Source of the DNA: Azoarcus sp. KH32C
Lineage (GTDB): Bacteria; Pseudomonadota; Gammaproteobacteria; Burkholderiales; Rhodocyclaceae
Length of the DNA: 64,000 bases
Direction: 5' to 3'
NCBI RefSeq assembly: GCF_000349945.1
Contig: NC_020516.1
Span: forward strand, 3,348,001 to 3,412,000
Shown here: one piece after another, positions 8,278 to 16,309 of the stretch
Position numbering within the stretch: position 1 is the first letter of the stretch
Layout: every line of letters starts with the position of its first letter
The notes under the pieces: model-generated
Databases searched by the model: none
What the model saw: only the letters and a program-made list of their open reading frames with translations
What the model was told of the DNA's origin: nothing
Translations under genes and position numbers: made by a program

Positions 8278-10512
8278 TCAGGTTTCCCACTGCTGCTCGA
8301 TCAGATCGTTCAGCGGCGCCATCGGCGTGCGCCGGTGTTCGATGGCGCGCTTGAGCACTTCGTCGAGCGCCTTGCGCCGGATCGGTTTCGACAGGTAGTC
8401 GTCCATCCCCGCGGCGAGACAGCGTTCGCGATCCCCTTCCATCGCATGCGCCGTCATCGCCGCGATGTAGGAAACGCGCTGATGCTGGCCCATGGCCCAG
8501 CTGCGGTTCATTTCCCGCGCGCGGATTGCGGTGGTCGCTTCCATGCCGTCGAGAACCGGCATCTGTACATCCATCAGGATCAGGTCGAAGCGTTGTCGAT
8601 CGAAGCGTTCGAGTGCCTCGCGACCGTTGGCTGCGACAGTCACGCGGTGTCCAGCCTTCGCCAGCAGTTTCACCGCCAAGGTCTGGTTAACGGGCGTGTC
8701 TTCGACCAGAAGGACGTTGAGCGGCTCGCCGTCGTCGTTCTGGAAGCGCACGTCGTCTAGACGGACATCGTCGAGCCGGAACGCATCGAGTTCATCGCGC
8801 ACCACGCTCTGCACTCCGAGCGCGGCTCGGACCGCGTCGAGGAGTTCGGCGTCGAACACGGGTTTGACGAGACGGGCCTTGACCGCGGAATTCCTGGATT
8901 GCTGCAGCGTCTGCTGCTGTCCATGCTGAGCCAGCAGCACGATGATCGCTTCGCCACGACCCGGCGCATCCATGAGCGCGAAGCCGGCCGGTGGGGACAT
9001 GCCGGCATCGACCACCAGGATATCGAAGGGATCGCGCGCCGAACGCATGACTTCGGCCTGAATCGGGTCACAGGCGATTTCTACGTGGGCGCCGAGGCGC
9101 TGCAGCAGCTTACCCAGGAGGTCAGCCGCATGCACGCAATCGTCTACGACGAGAACCCGGCGGCCTTGGAGCAGCGGCAGCGCAACCGGCGCGACGGGGA
9201 TCGACGACGAAGTCTGATCTGCCGCGAAGCGCACCGTGAAGTAGAAAGAGGTGCCCTTGCCGGGCTCGCTTTCGAGCCAGATCTGCCCGTCGAGCAGCTT
9301 CACGAGTTGGTTGCTGATCGCCAGGCCCAGGCCCGTGCCGCCGAAACGCCGGGCCGTCGAAACATCGGCCTGCGTGAAGGCGTCGAAAATCTGCTCGTGA
9401 TGGTCCGCTGCGATGCCGATGCCGGTGTCGCAGACGGCGAACTGGAGATACAGCGACATGCCGGCCCGGCGCAACACCCAGGCCTTCACGAGCACTTCGC
9501 CGCGTTCGGTGAACTTGATCGCGTTGCCGATGAGGTTGGCGAGGATCTGACGCAGGCGCGTCGGGTCGCCGAACAGGCGATCCGGCATTTCGGGCGCGAC
9601 GTCGAGCATGATCTCGAGGCCCTTGCCGTGGGCCGAAACGGCGAAGGCGCGCACGACGTCGTTCAGGATCGTGCGCACCGACATCGGGACGCTTTCGAGT
9701 TCGACCTTGCCGGCCTCGATCTTCGAGAGGTCGAGCACATCGTTGATGATGTTGAGCAGCGACTCGGCGGACGACTTGACCGTCGTGAGATAGCTCCGCG
9801 GTTCTGCCTCGACGGTTGCATCGAGGGCGAGTTCCGTCATGCCGAGGATCGCGTTCATCGGCGTCCGGATTTCGTGACTCATGTTCGCGAGGAAGAAACC
9901 ACGAGCACGATTGGCGCTCTCGGCCTGCTCCTTCGCACGCACCAGGGCGGCTTCGGCGGACTTCTGGTCGACGATATCGCGGTGCAGGACCAACAGCCGG
10001 ACGGGTTTTCCGTCCGCATCGTGCCCGGTCACGCGGGCGCGCAGCAGCCAGTAGGTCCAGCGCTTGTCGCGTTCGAGGAAGCGGTGTTCGACCTCGATCA
10101 GCGGTGCCCGCCCCTGCAGCAGCGTGCCGATCCGTTCATCGACGAGCTTGCGATCGTCCGGATGGATCCTGTTCTTCCAATCCTTGATCCGGTTCACGTC
10201 GGCACTCGTCGCGCCGAAACGGCGATTCCACGCAACCGAGGCGCGAATGGTGCCGCCGACGAGGTTCCACTCGCAGAGGATGTCTTCGGTCAGGTCGAGG
10301 CAATCGACAAGGCGCCGTGCCTTGTTGGCGCGCCGCTGGATCGGCTCGAATTCAGTGTAGGAGTCATCGACGGCAGCCAGCAGGGTCGCGAACTTCGTCG
10401 CGATCTCGGACAGGCCGGCGGCCCTCAGGCTTTCCAGGCATTCCGCGAGCGCTGTCTCGCCAGACGGATCGAAATTGGCAACGAGTTGTTGGCGAAGGAG
10501 CGAGGATTTCAT
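8278..10512 (-). CDS. Hybrid sensor histidine kinase with two receiver domains
   Basis: A 744-residue soluble-looking kinase without a clear membrane segment. In order: an N-terminal helical region (1-70), a PAS-like domain (about 75-185), a dimerisation domain with His213 in MSHEIRTPMN, and an ATPase domain (about 315-430, with N box NLIGNAIKF and G boxes DTGIGI and GGTGLGLAI). The first receiver (about 451-567) has a weak acceptor region around Asp502, and the second (about 599-720) has a canonical Asp648 in MDVQMPVLDG. Absence of transmembrane helices implies a cytoplasmic signal. It probably works with the Hpt and HD-GYP genes facing it. The first receiver lacks the usual acceptor context and may be structural only. 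Confidence 0.93.
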   Translation of the reverse strand: MKSSLLRQQLVANFDPSGETALAECLESLRAAGLSEIATKFATLLAAVDDSYTEFEPIQRRANKARRLVDCLDLTEDILCEWNLVGGTIRASVAWNRRFGATSADVNRIKDWKNRIHPDDRKLVDERIGTLLQGRAPLIEVEHRFLERDKRWTYWLLRARVTGHDADGKPVRLLVLHRDIVDQKSAEAALVRAKEQAESANRARGFFLANMSHEIRTPMNAILGMTELALDATVEAEPRSYLTTVKSSAESLLNIINDVLDLSKIEAGKVELESVPMSVRTILNDVVRAFAVSAHGKGLEIMLDVAPEMPDRLFGDPTRLRQILANLIGNAIKFTERGEVLVKAWVLRRAGMSLYLQFAVCDTGIGIAADHHEQIFDAFTQADVSTARRFGGTGLGLAISNQLVKLLDGQIWLESEPGKGTSFYFTVRFAADQTSSSIPVAPVALPLLQGRRVLVVDDCVHAADLLGKLLQRLGAHVEIACDPIQAEVMRSARDPFDILVVDAGMSPPAGFALMDAPGRGEAIIVLLAQHGQQQTLQQSRNSAVKARLVKPVFDAELLDAVRAALGVQSVVRDELDAFRLDDVRLDDVRFQNDDGEPLNVLLVEDTPVNQTLAVKLLAKAGHRVTVAANGREALERFDRQRFDLILMDVQMPVLDGMEATTAIRAREMNRSWAMGQHQRVSYIAAMTAHAMEGDRERCLAAGMDDYLSKPIRRKALDEVLKRAIEHRRTPMAPLNDLIEQQWET

Positions 10513-10654
10513 TCTTTGACACCATCGAAGATGCCATCGGCAAGGTCTTGCGATGATTCTAAAGCCTTCGTCCGTGACGAAATGTGTACTATTGCCGCAA
10601 AGGTCACGCCGCGAGCATGGCCCGAATGTTGAACGTCAAATTAGAGGCTTGCCG

Positions 10655-10966
10655 ATGAAGAGGCTCGTGGTCGTTCTTGTAGCAAGTGTCGTTGCCGCCT
10701 GCTCGACGGTCCCGCGCAGCGAACCCGTGAAGATTGTCGACTACGTCTGCGACGGCGGAAAAGGCTTTGCCGTCACTTATCTTCCCGAACAGGACCGAGC
10801 GCTCATCGACATCGAGGGCAGCCGCTTCAGGCTGCAGGCGGAATCGGCTGACGGCGCGGAGCAGCGCTTCGGCTGCGACGTCCTGACCTTGTCGCGACGC
10901 GCAGCGCTGGCGCGCGTGGATATGCAGGGCGAACACCTCTATGAGAACTGCCGCGCGCGGAACTGA
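10655..10966 (+). CDS. MliC-like lipoprotein, probable lysozyme inhibitor
   Basis: A 103-residue lipoprotein precursor. The signal peptide ends in a lipobox VVAAC, so Cys16 or its neighbour is the lipidated residue. The mature part opens with YVCDGGKGFAVTYL and contains a SRFRLQ segment and later cysteines. This resembles the MliC/PliC fold that inhibits C-type lysozyme. Length fits that family. The start codon matches the hydrophobic leader MKRLVVVLVASVV. It is upstream of leuE by 50 bases on the same strand. The inhibitor role is inference from likeness. Confidence 0.75.
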   Translation: MKRLVVVLVASVVAACSTVPRSEPVKIVDYVCDGGKGFAVTYLPEQDRALIDIEGSRFRLQAESADGAEQRFGCDVLTLSRRAALARVDMQGEHLYENCRARN

Positions 10967-11016
10967 GGACGACCGGCGGTAGTAGAATCAACCTTTGCCT
11001 GAGCGGCGGAGGCCCC

Positions 11017-11664
11017 ATGTTCTACGGCGTAACCGACCTGACGACTTTCATTCTCGGCACGATCTTCATCGTGCTGCTGCCTGGCCCTAACTCGATCTAC
11101 GTGATGTCCGTGGCGTCGCGCTGGGGCATCGGCGCGGGCTATCGCGGGGCCTGCGGCATCTTCGTCGGCGACACGGTGCTGATGATTCTCTCCGCCACCG
11201 GCGTGGCGTCGCTGCTGCAGACGACACCGGCGCTCTTCATGGTGCTGAAGTATGCCGGCGCGGCCTATCTCGCCTGGGTCGGACTCGGATTGCTGCGCTC
11301 GGCCGTGCGCAACTGGAAGACGCCGGCGGCCGAGGCGCCGACGCCCAAGGCGGTCGACGCGAAGCGCCCATTCCGTACGGCGCTGGTGATCAGCCTGATG
11401 AACCCGAAGGCCATCCTCTTCTTCGTGTCCTTCTTCATCCAGTTCGTCGATCCAGCCTATGGCCATCCGGCACTGTCCTTCGGGATCCTCGGCACGATCG
11501 TGCAGATCTGCAGCGCGATCTACCTGTCGGCGCTGATCTTCGGCGGTGCCCACTTGGCCGATCAGTTCCGCCGCCGTCGTCGCCTCGCGGCCGCTGCGAC
11601 CGGTGGCGTCGGAGGGCTGTTCATCGGCTTCGGTGCAAAGCTCGCAAACGCGACGCTGAGCTAA
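11017..11664 (+). CDS. leuE: LysE/RhtB-family exporter, LeuE type
   Basis: An amino-acid efflux protein of 215 residues with about six transmembrane segments. The N-terminal LPGPNSIYVM and the central SLMNPKAILFFVSFF are the family landmarks, and the sequence runs parallel to E. coli LeuE along its length as I remember it. LeuE exports leucine and related amino acids. It is followed tail-to-tail by an Lrp/AsnC regulator, the class that controls leuE in E. coli. Substrate is inference. Confidence 0.85.
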   Translation: MFYGVTDLTTFILGTIFIVLLPGPNSIYVMSVASRWGIGAGYRGACGIFVGDTVLMILSATGVASLLQTTPALFMVLKYAGAAYLAWVGLGLLRSAVRNWKTPAAEAPTPKAVDAKRPFRTALVISLMNPKAILFFVSFFIQFVDPAYGHPALSFGILGTIVQICSAIYLSALIFGGAHLADQFRRRRRLAAAATGGVGGLFIGFGAKLANATLS

Positions 11665-11673
11665 CTCCCCGGC

Positions 11674-12210
11674 TCAATCGGCAGTACGCAGGCTTTCCGC
11701 GTACTGCACGCGCTGGCTCGTCCGCGGCGCGTGCATGATGTGGTCGAGCGGCAAGACGTTGGTCTGCTTGACCCGCTTCAGCGCGATGTTGGTCTTGATG
11801 TGGGCGAGCCCTGGCAGGCGCATGATGCGCTTCATCATCAGCTCCGAAAACGCGGCGAGGTCGGACGCGACGATGCGCAGCACGTAGTCCGCGTCGCCGC
11901 TCACCGAGAAACACTCCACCACTTCCGGCAGCGTCGCGACGGCACGCTCGAAGGCTTCGCTCGATCCTTCGCCGTGGCGTTCGAGGATCACGTTCGCGAA
12001 GGCCGACACACCCAGACCCACCGCTCCCGGATCGAGCAGCGCCGCGTAGGCCGCGATGATCCCGCTCTGCTCCAGCCGCGTAATGCGCCGGCTCACCTGC
12101 GACGGGGAAAGATGCACCTCCTCCCCGAGCGCGCTGTTGGTCGCGTTGCCGCGGCGCTGCAGGGCCTCAAGAATCTGGATATCGAATTTATCGACAACGA
12201 TCTGCTGCAT
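11674..12210 (-). CDS. Lrp/AsnC-family transcriptional regulator
   Basis: A 178-residue regulator with an N-terminal winged helix-turn-helix (about residues 8-60, with SALGEEVHLSPSQVSRRITRLE) and a C-terminal ligand-binding RAM domain containing the usual GDADYVLRI strand. Family members sense amino acids and form octamers. It is divergent from the phenylpyruvate decarboxylase gene across about 120 bases and convergent with leuE, so both neighbours are likely targets; the effector could be phenylalanine or another aromatic amino acid. The C-terminal tail (about 20 residues) exceeds the minimal family length. Confidence 0.92.
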   Translation of the reverse strand: MQQIVVDKFDIQILEALQRRGNATNSALGEEVHLSPSQVSRRITRLEQSGIIAAYAALLDPGAVGLGVSAFANVILERHGEGSSEAFERAVATLPEVVECFSVSGDADYVLRIVASDLAAFSELMMKRIMRLPGLAHIKTNIALKRVKQTNVLPLDHIMHAPRTSQRVQYAESLRTAD

Positions 12211-12233
12211 CGAATTGCTCCATCACGCACGTT

Positions 12234-12310
12234 TTGTGCATCGATTAGATCTATGAAGTCGCACAACGAACGCAACGTGCGCGATCTTCGCAAGACAATT
12301 ATATGCACAA
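12234..12310. promoter_or_regulatory. TTGTGCA/TGCACAA inverted repeats between the Lrp gene and the decarboxylase gene
   Basis: TTGTGCA at 12234-12240 and TGCACAA at 12304-12310 are perfect inverted copies, and a third GCACAA lies at 12261-12266. They sit in the divergent promoter region, where Lrp-type proteins usually bind several spaced sites. The second main repeat is within 25 bases of the decarboxylase start. Binding is inference. Confidence 0.35.
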
Positions 12311-12331
12311 CCATACCGAGAGGAGCACCCC

Positions 12332-13951
12332 ATGAACCTGGTCGAATCCCTGCTGCACGCGCTGAAGGAGCACGGCGCCCGACAGATCTTCGGGTTGCCC
12401 GGCGACTTCGCCCTGCCCTATTTCCGCATCATCGAAGAGTCGGGCATCCTGCCGCTCTATACGCTGTCTCACGAACCGGGGATCGGCTTCGCAGCCGATG
12501 CGGCCGCGCGCATGAGCTGCGGCCTTGGCGTGGCGGCGGTGACCTACGGAGCGGGTGCGCTCAACATGGTCAATGCCGTTGCGGCGGCCTATGCGGAGAA
12601 GTCGCCCGTGGTGGTGCTGTCCGGCGGCCCCGGCAAACGCGAGTCGAACTGCGGGTTGCTGCTGCACCATCAGGCGAAGACGCTCGACTCCCAGCTCGAG
12701 ATCTACCGCGAGATTACCTGCGACCAGGTGCGGCTCGACGATGCGGCGCGCGCGCCCACCGACATCGCGCGTGTGCTCGCGAGCTGCCTGCGCCATTCCG
12801 AGCCGGTCTACATCGAGATTCCGCGCGACATGGTGCAGGAGCCCTGCGAGCCGGTCGTACGCGCGGCACCGCGGCCGGTCGACACCGACGCGCTCGAGGC
12901 CTGTGTCGACGAGATCCTCGCCCGGCTGGAAGTGGCGAAGAGCCCGGTGCTGATGGCTGGCGTCGAAGTGCGGCGCTACGGGCTGGAGGAAAAGGTCGCG
13001 GAACTGTCGCGCCATCTGGGCGTGCCGGTGGTGACGGGCTTCATGGGACGCGGATTGCTCACCGACTGCGATGCGCCGCTGGTCGGCACCTACATGGGTG
13101 TCGCCGGCCTGCCGGAAGTCACGCAGCTCGTCGAAAACTCGGACGGCCTCTTCCTGCTCGGCGAGATCATCTCGGACACGAACTTCGCGGTTTCCGAGAA
13201 ACGCATAGACCTGCGCAAGACGATTCAGGCGCACAACGGACGAGTCACGCTCGGCTACCACACGTACGCCGACATACCGCTGGCCGCGCTGGTTGATGGG
13301 ATGCTGCAGCGAGTCGGAAAGGCGCAAGCGAGCTTCACCGTTGCAAAGCAGATCTACCCGAAAGGCCTCATCTGCGACGACGAAACCATCACGCCGACCG
13401 ACATCGCGAAAGCGGTGAACGACCTCTTCGCCCGCCACGGCCGCCTGCCGATCGCGTCGGACATGGGCGACTGCCTCTTCACCGCAATGGAGATCGAGCA
13501 GACTGCACTGGTCGCGCCCGGTTATTACGCAACGATGGGCTACGGCGTACCCGGCGGGCTCGGCATCCAGGCGACGAGCGGGCAGCGGCCGCTGATCCTG
13601 GTCGGCGACGGCGCCTTCCAGATGACCGGGTGGGAGCTCGGCAATTGCCGACGCTATGGCTGGGATCCGATCGTGCTGCTCTTCAACAACGCGAGCTGGG
13701 AAATGCTTCGTACCTTCCAGCCGGAATCCGGTTTCAACGACCTCGGGCACTGGGGATTCGCGGAAATGGCGGGCCCGCTCGGCGGCGACGGCGTGCGCGT
13801 GAAGACGCGTGCCGAGCTGCAGCTCGCGCTGGAGAAGGCGGTCGCAACGCGCGGGCGCTTCCAGCTGATCGAGATCGCGATCCCGCGCGGCGTGCTGTCG
13901 GATACGCTGGCGCGTTTCGTTGCCGGAGTGAAGCGAATTTCCGCAAAGTAA
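12332..13951 (+). CDS. Phenylpyruvate (indolepyruvate-type) decarboxylase, thiamine-diphosphate dependent
   Basis: Converts phenylpyruvate, and possibly indolepyruvate, to the aldehyde and CO2 in the cytoplasm. The 539 residues match Azospirillum phenylpyruvate decarboxylase closely as I remember it. Visible residues are the cofactor glutamate Glu48 in LSHEPGIGF and the thiamine-diphosphate motif starting GDG at 425-427 and ending NN at 452-453. GAGGAG precedes the ATG. In denitrifying Rhodocyclales such an enzyme feeds phenylalanine into phenylacetaldehyde and phenylacetate degradation. Regulation by the divergent Lrp gene is likely. Indolepyruvate activity (auxin formation) cannot be excluded from sequence. 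Confidence 0.88.
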   Translation: MNLVESLLHALKEHGARQIFGLPGDFALPYFRIIEESGILPLYTLSHEPGIGFAADAAARMSCGLGVAAVTYGAGALNMVNAVAAAYAEKSPVVVLSGGPGKRESNCGLLLHHQAKTLDSQLEIYREITCDQVRLDDAARAPTDIARVLASCLRHSEPVYIEIPRDMVQEPCEPVVRAAPRPVDTDALEACVDEILARLEVAKSPVLMAGVEVRRYGLEEKVAELSRHLGVPVVTGFMGRGLLTDCDAPLVGTYMGVAGLPEVTQLVENSDGLFLLGEIISDTNFAVSEKRIDLRKTIQAHNGRVTLGYHTYADIPLAALVDGMLQRVGKAQASFTVAKQIYPKGLICDDETITPTDIAKAVNDLFARHGRLPIASDMGDCLFTAMEIEQTALVAPGYYATMGYGVPGGLGIQATSGQRPLILVGDGAFQMTGWELGNCRRYGWDPIVLLFNNASWEMLRTFQPESGFNDLGHWGFAEMAGPLGGDGVRVKTRAELQLALEKAVATRGRFQLIEIAIPRGVLSDTLARFVAGVKRISAK

Positions 13952-13958
13952 GCCGCGC

Positions 13959-13991
13959 GCCCGGGGGGCGCATGCCTCGCGCTCCCCGGGC
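13959..13991. terminator. GC-rich hairpin between convergent genes
   Basis: GCCCGGGG (13959-13966) pairs with CCCCGGGC (13984-13991) in the 48-base gap between the decarboxylase and hsp20 stops. No T-run follows, so it may act as a weak or Rho-assisted end. Confidence 0.4.
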
Positions 13992-13999
13992 CGAAAGCC

Positions 14000-14395
14000 T
14001 CAATGGACGCTGATCTCGATGCGGCGCGGCTGGGCGAAGTCCGCCTTCGGGATGCGCAAGGTCAGCACGCCATTGACGAACTCGGCGCCGATCTTCTCGG
14101 TGTCGAGTTCCTTCGACAGCGTGAACACCCTGCGGTAGCGCGGCAGACTGACTTCGGCGTGGGTCGCCTCCATTCCCTCGGGAACGTCGAGTCTGACCTC
14201 GCCTTCAATCGTCAGCGTGTTGGCCTCGATCTGCAGCAGCAGTGCGTCCTTCGGCACTCCCGGCAGATCGGCGGTCAATATGATGCCGCGGCTATCCTCG
14301 ACGACATTGACGGGTGGCAGCAGGGTCGCCTCCTCGGCGCCCCGTTCTCCCCTCGGTGTCCGGGGCTTGGTTTCGGAAGCCTTCACTTCGTTCAT
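14000..14395 (-). CDS. Small heat-shock protein (Hsp20/alpha-crystallin family)
   Basis: A 131-residue holdase chaperone. The alpha-crystallin domain runs from about residue 26 (VNVVEDSRGIILTADLPGV) to near the end, with the family motif NGVLTLRIPK and a C-terminal region PRRIEISV holding the short IXI-like element. A GGAGGTAGG ribosome site precedes the ATG. It is 17 bases downstream of a second Hsp20 gene on the same strand, so both follow the sigma-32-like promoter near 14920. Paired Hsp20 proteins often form mixed oligomers. Confidence 0.92.
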   Translation of the reverse strand: MNEVKASETKPRTPRGERGAEEATLLPPVNVVEDSRGIILTADLPGVPKDALLLQIEANTLTIEGEVRLDVPEGMEATHAEVSLPRYRRVFTLSKELDTEKIGAEFVNGVLTLRIPKADFAQPRRIEISVH

Positions 14396-14412
14396 GGTCC
14401 TACCTCCTTCCA

Positions 14413-14856
14413 TTATTCGACGGTGATGCGGCGGGGCTGAGCCGATTCGCGGCGCTTCACGCTGACGCGCAGCACGCCGTCCCGGTAATTGGCGGTCACG
14501 CCGTTGGGATCGATGTCGTCGGACAGACTCACGACGCGACGGAAGCGCCCGGCGAAGCGTTCGCGGATATGCACGCTCTGCTTCTTGTCCTCGGTCTGAG
14601 GGATGTCGGACGGCCGTTCGCCGCTGATGCTGAGTACTCCGCGATCGAGGTTCAGCTCGATACTCTTCGGATCGACACCCGGCGCGAACGCGAAGATCTC
14701 GATCGACTGGGGCGTTCCACCCACGTTCAGCGCGGGAAAACCGCCGCGCCCGGTTCCGCGGATGCTTGGGGAAATGTCGAACGACTCCTGCAGTTCGCGC
14801 TGCAGCCGATCCAGTTCGGAAAAGACGTCGCGCGGAAACAAGGTCCTGTACATCAT
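14413..14856 (-). CDS. Small heat-shock protein (Hsp20/alpha-crystallin family)
   Basis: A 147-residue holdase chaperone with the N-terminal MMYRTLFPRDVFSELDRLQREL common in this family, an alpha-crystallin domain (about 42-140), the motif RDGVLRVSVKR, and an end in PRRITVE. Two adjacent ATGs (14856 and 14853) follow a GGAGGA site; either could be used. In-frame codons further upstream cross the promoter and were discounted. It is the first gene of the hsp20 pair. Confidence 0.92.
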   Translation of the reverse strand: MMYRTLFPRDVFSELDRLQRELQESFDISPSIRGTGRGGFPALNVGGTPQSIEIFAFAPGVDPKSIELNLDRGVLSISGERPSDIPQTEDKKQSVHIRERFAGRFRRVVSLSDDIDPNGVTANYRDGVLRVSVKRRESAQPRRITVE

Positions 14857-14904
14857 GCAATCCTCCATGTTGCTCGGAATCGCCGCGTCTGCGGCCTGGC
14901 TCGA

Positions 14905-14932
14905 AGATAGGGATGAGACAAACGATTTCAAG
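14905..14932 (-). promoter_or_regulatory. Sigma-32 (RpoH) type promoter for the hsp20 pair
   Basis: On the minus strand CTTGAAA (14932-14926) is followed 13 bases later by CCCTATCT (14912-14905). This fits the RpoH pattern CTTGAAA-N11-16-CCCCATNT. Transcription would start near 14898, about 40 bases ahead of the first hsp20 start. Confidence 0.75.
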
Positions 14933-14942
14933 GGCTTGAAAT
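14925..14942. repeat. Perfect inverted repeat over back-to-back CTTGAAA elements
   Basis: ATTTCAAG (14925-14932) and CTTGAAAT (14935-14942) form an 8-base inverted repeat with a 2-base centre. Each arm is a heat-shock -35 element pointing outward; only the minus-strand one has a matching -10. It may also be a repressor site. Confidence 0.6.
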
Positions 14943-15005
14943 TTTCCGAGATGGAGTCAACATGCAAGAGAGGTAGCGACTTTCCTTTCTGCAGGAGGGC
15001 ACGCG

Positions 15006-15989
15006 GTGGATTTTCGGGATTACTACAAGGTGCTCGGCGTCGAACGCGGCGCGTCGGCCGATGAGATCAAGAAGGCCTTTCGCAAGCTCGCACGCAAGTA
15101 CCATCCGGACATCTCGCGCGAAAGCGACGCCGAGGCCCGGATGAAGGAAATCAACGAGGCCAACGCCGTGCTCTCCGACCCGGAACGGCGCGCAGCCTAC
15201 GATCAGCTAGGCCGCAGCTATCAGGCGGGGCAGGACTTCCGTCCGCCGCCGGGCTGGGACAGCGGTTTCGAATTCACGAGCCACGGCTTTTCGCCCCACG
15301 AGGCAGGCGAGTTCAGCGATTTCTTCTCGCAGATCTTCGGCGGCATCGGCAGCGGCCCCCATGGCAGTCCTCATGGCGGACCCCGCCGCGGGCGGCACGG
15401 CTTCCAGGCACGTGGGGAAGACCATCACGCGAAGATCCAGCTCGACATCGAGGACAGCTTCAACGGCGCGACGCGCCAGGTCGCGCTGCGCATTCCGCGC
15501 ATGGACGGCACGGGCCACGTCACGGTGGACATCCGTACGCTGAACGTGAAGATCCCTCGTGGGGTGTACGAAGGCCAGATCGTCCGTCTCGCCGGCCAGG
15601 GATCGCCGGGCATCGGCGGCGCGCCGCCGGGCGACCTGCTGCTGGAAGTGCACTTCCTTCCTCACAGCAGGCTGCGCGCGGACGGACGCGACCTGCACCT
15701 GACGCTGCCCGTGGCACCGTGGGAAGCGGCGCTCGGCGCGGTCATTCCCGTCGAGCTGCCGGACTCGTCGATCAAGGTCCGCATCCCGCCGGGAGCACGC
15801 GCCGGGCAACAGTTGCGCGTGCGCGGCAAGGGAATCCCGGGGCAGCCGCCGGGCGACCTCCTGCTCGACCTGACGATCGTGCTGCCGCCGGCGGACACGC
15901 CACGCGCAAAGGAGTTCTACGAAACGATGGCCCGGGAAATGGACTTCGATCCGCGCGCCCAGAACATTGGGTCACAAGGGAGGAGTTGA
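15006..15989 (+). CDS. cbpA: DnaJ-class co-chaperone CbpA
   Basis: A 327-residue Hsp40 without a zinc finger. The J domain is at residues 1-70 with the HPD motif at 33-35. A Gly/Phe/His-rich linker (about 75-140, with a GPHGSPHGGPRRGRHG stretch) leads to two C-terminal substrate domains. It delivers clients to DnaK. The start is GTG with GGAGG seven bases upstream; no ATG fits the J domain start. It overlaps nothing and is followed after three bases by its modulator gene. Confidence 0.93.
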   Translation: MDFRDYYKVLGVERGASADEIKKAFRKLARKYHPDISRESDAEARMKEINEANAVLSDPERRAAYDQLGRSYQAGQDFRPPPGWDSGFEFTSHGFSPHEAGEFSDFFSQIFGGIGSGPHGSPHGGPRRGRHGFQARGEDHHAKIQLDIEDSFNGATRQVALRIPRMDGTGHVTVDIRTLNVKIPRGVYEGQIVRLAGQGSPGIGGAPPGDLLLEVHFLPHSRLRADGRDLHLTLPVAPWEAALGAVIPVELPDSSIKVRIPPGARAGQQLRVRGKGIPGQPPGDLLLDLTIVLPPADTPRAKEFYETMAREMDFDPRAQNIGSQGRS

Positions 15990-15992
15990 GCG

Positions 15993-16301
15993 ATGCGCAA
16001 GGATGAAATCCTGATCGCCAGTCTGCTTGAGGAGAGCTGGATGACGCTCGAACAGCTCGCGGCGGCCTGCGCGGTCGAACCGGACTGGCTCCTCCGGCAC
16101 ATCGACGAAGGACTGTTCCCGCAGGTGAGTTGTGTGTCGGGCGTGTGGCGCTTTTCGACGGCAAATCTGCAGCGGGCCCGTCGAATGCGGGAACTCGAAC
16201 GCAACTTCGATGCGGTGCCGGAACTCGCCGCCCTCGTGGCCGACCTGCTCGAAGAGATCGACGCCCTGCGCGAACATGCGCGGAGTCGGCGTGCCGGTTG
16301 A
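15993..16301 (+). CDS. cbpM: Chaperone modulator CbpM
   Basis: A 102-residue protein of the CbpM/MerR-like family that binds the CbpA J domain and blocks its action. Its N-terminal half has the winged-helix-like pattern LEQLAAACAVEPDWLLRHIDEGLF, and the C-terminal half is helical. A ribosome site AGGAG overlaps the end of cbpA. cbpA and cbpM are almost always paired, which supports the call. Confidence 0.9.
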   Translation: MRKDEILIASLLEESWMTLEQLAAACAVEPDWLLRHIDEGLFPQVSCVSGVWRFSTANLQRARRMRELERNFDAVPELAALVADLLEEIDALREHARSRRAG

Positions 16302-16309
16302 GTGCCCGC

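Noticed and set aside
14935..14962. A second RpoH promoter facing cbpA
   Set aside because: CTTGAAA is present, but no CCCCAT-like -10 occurs 11-16 bases downstream on the plus strand.
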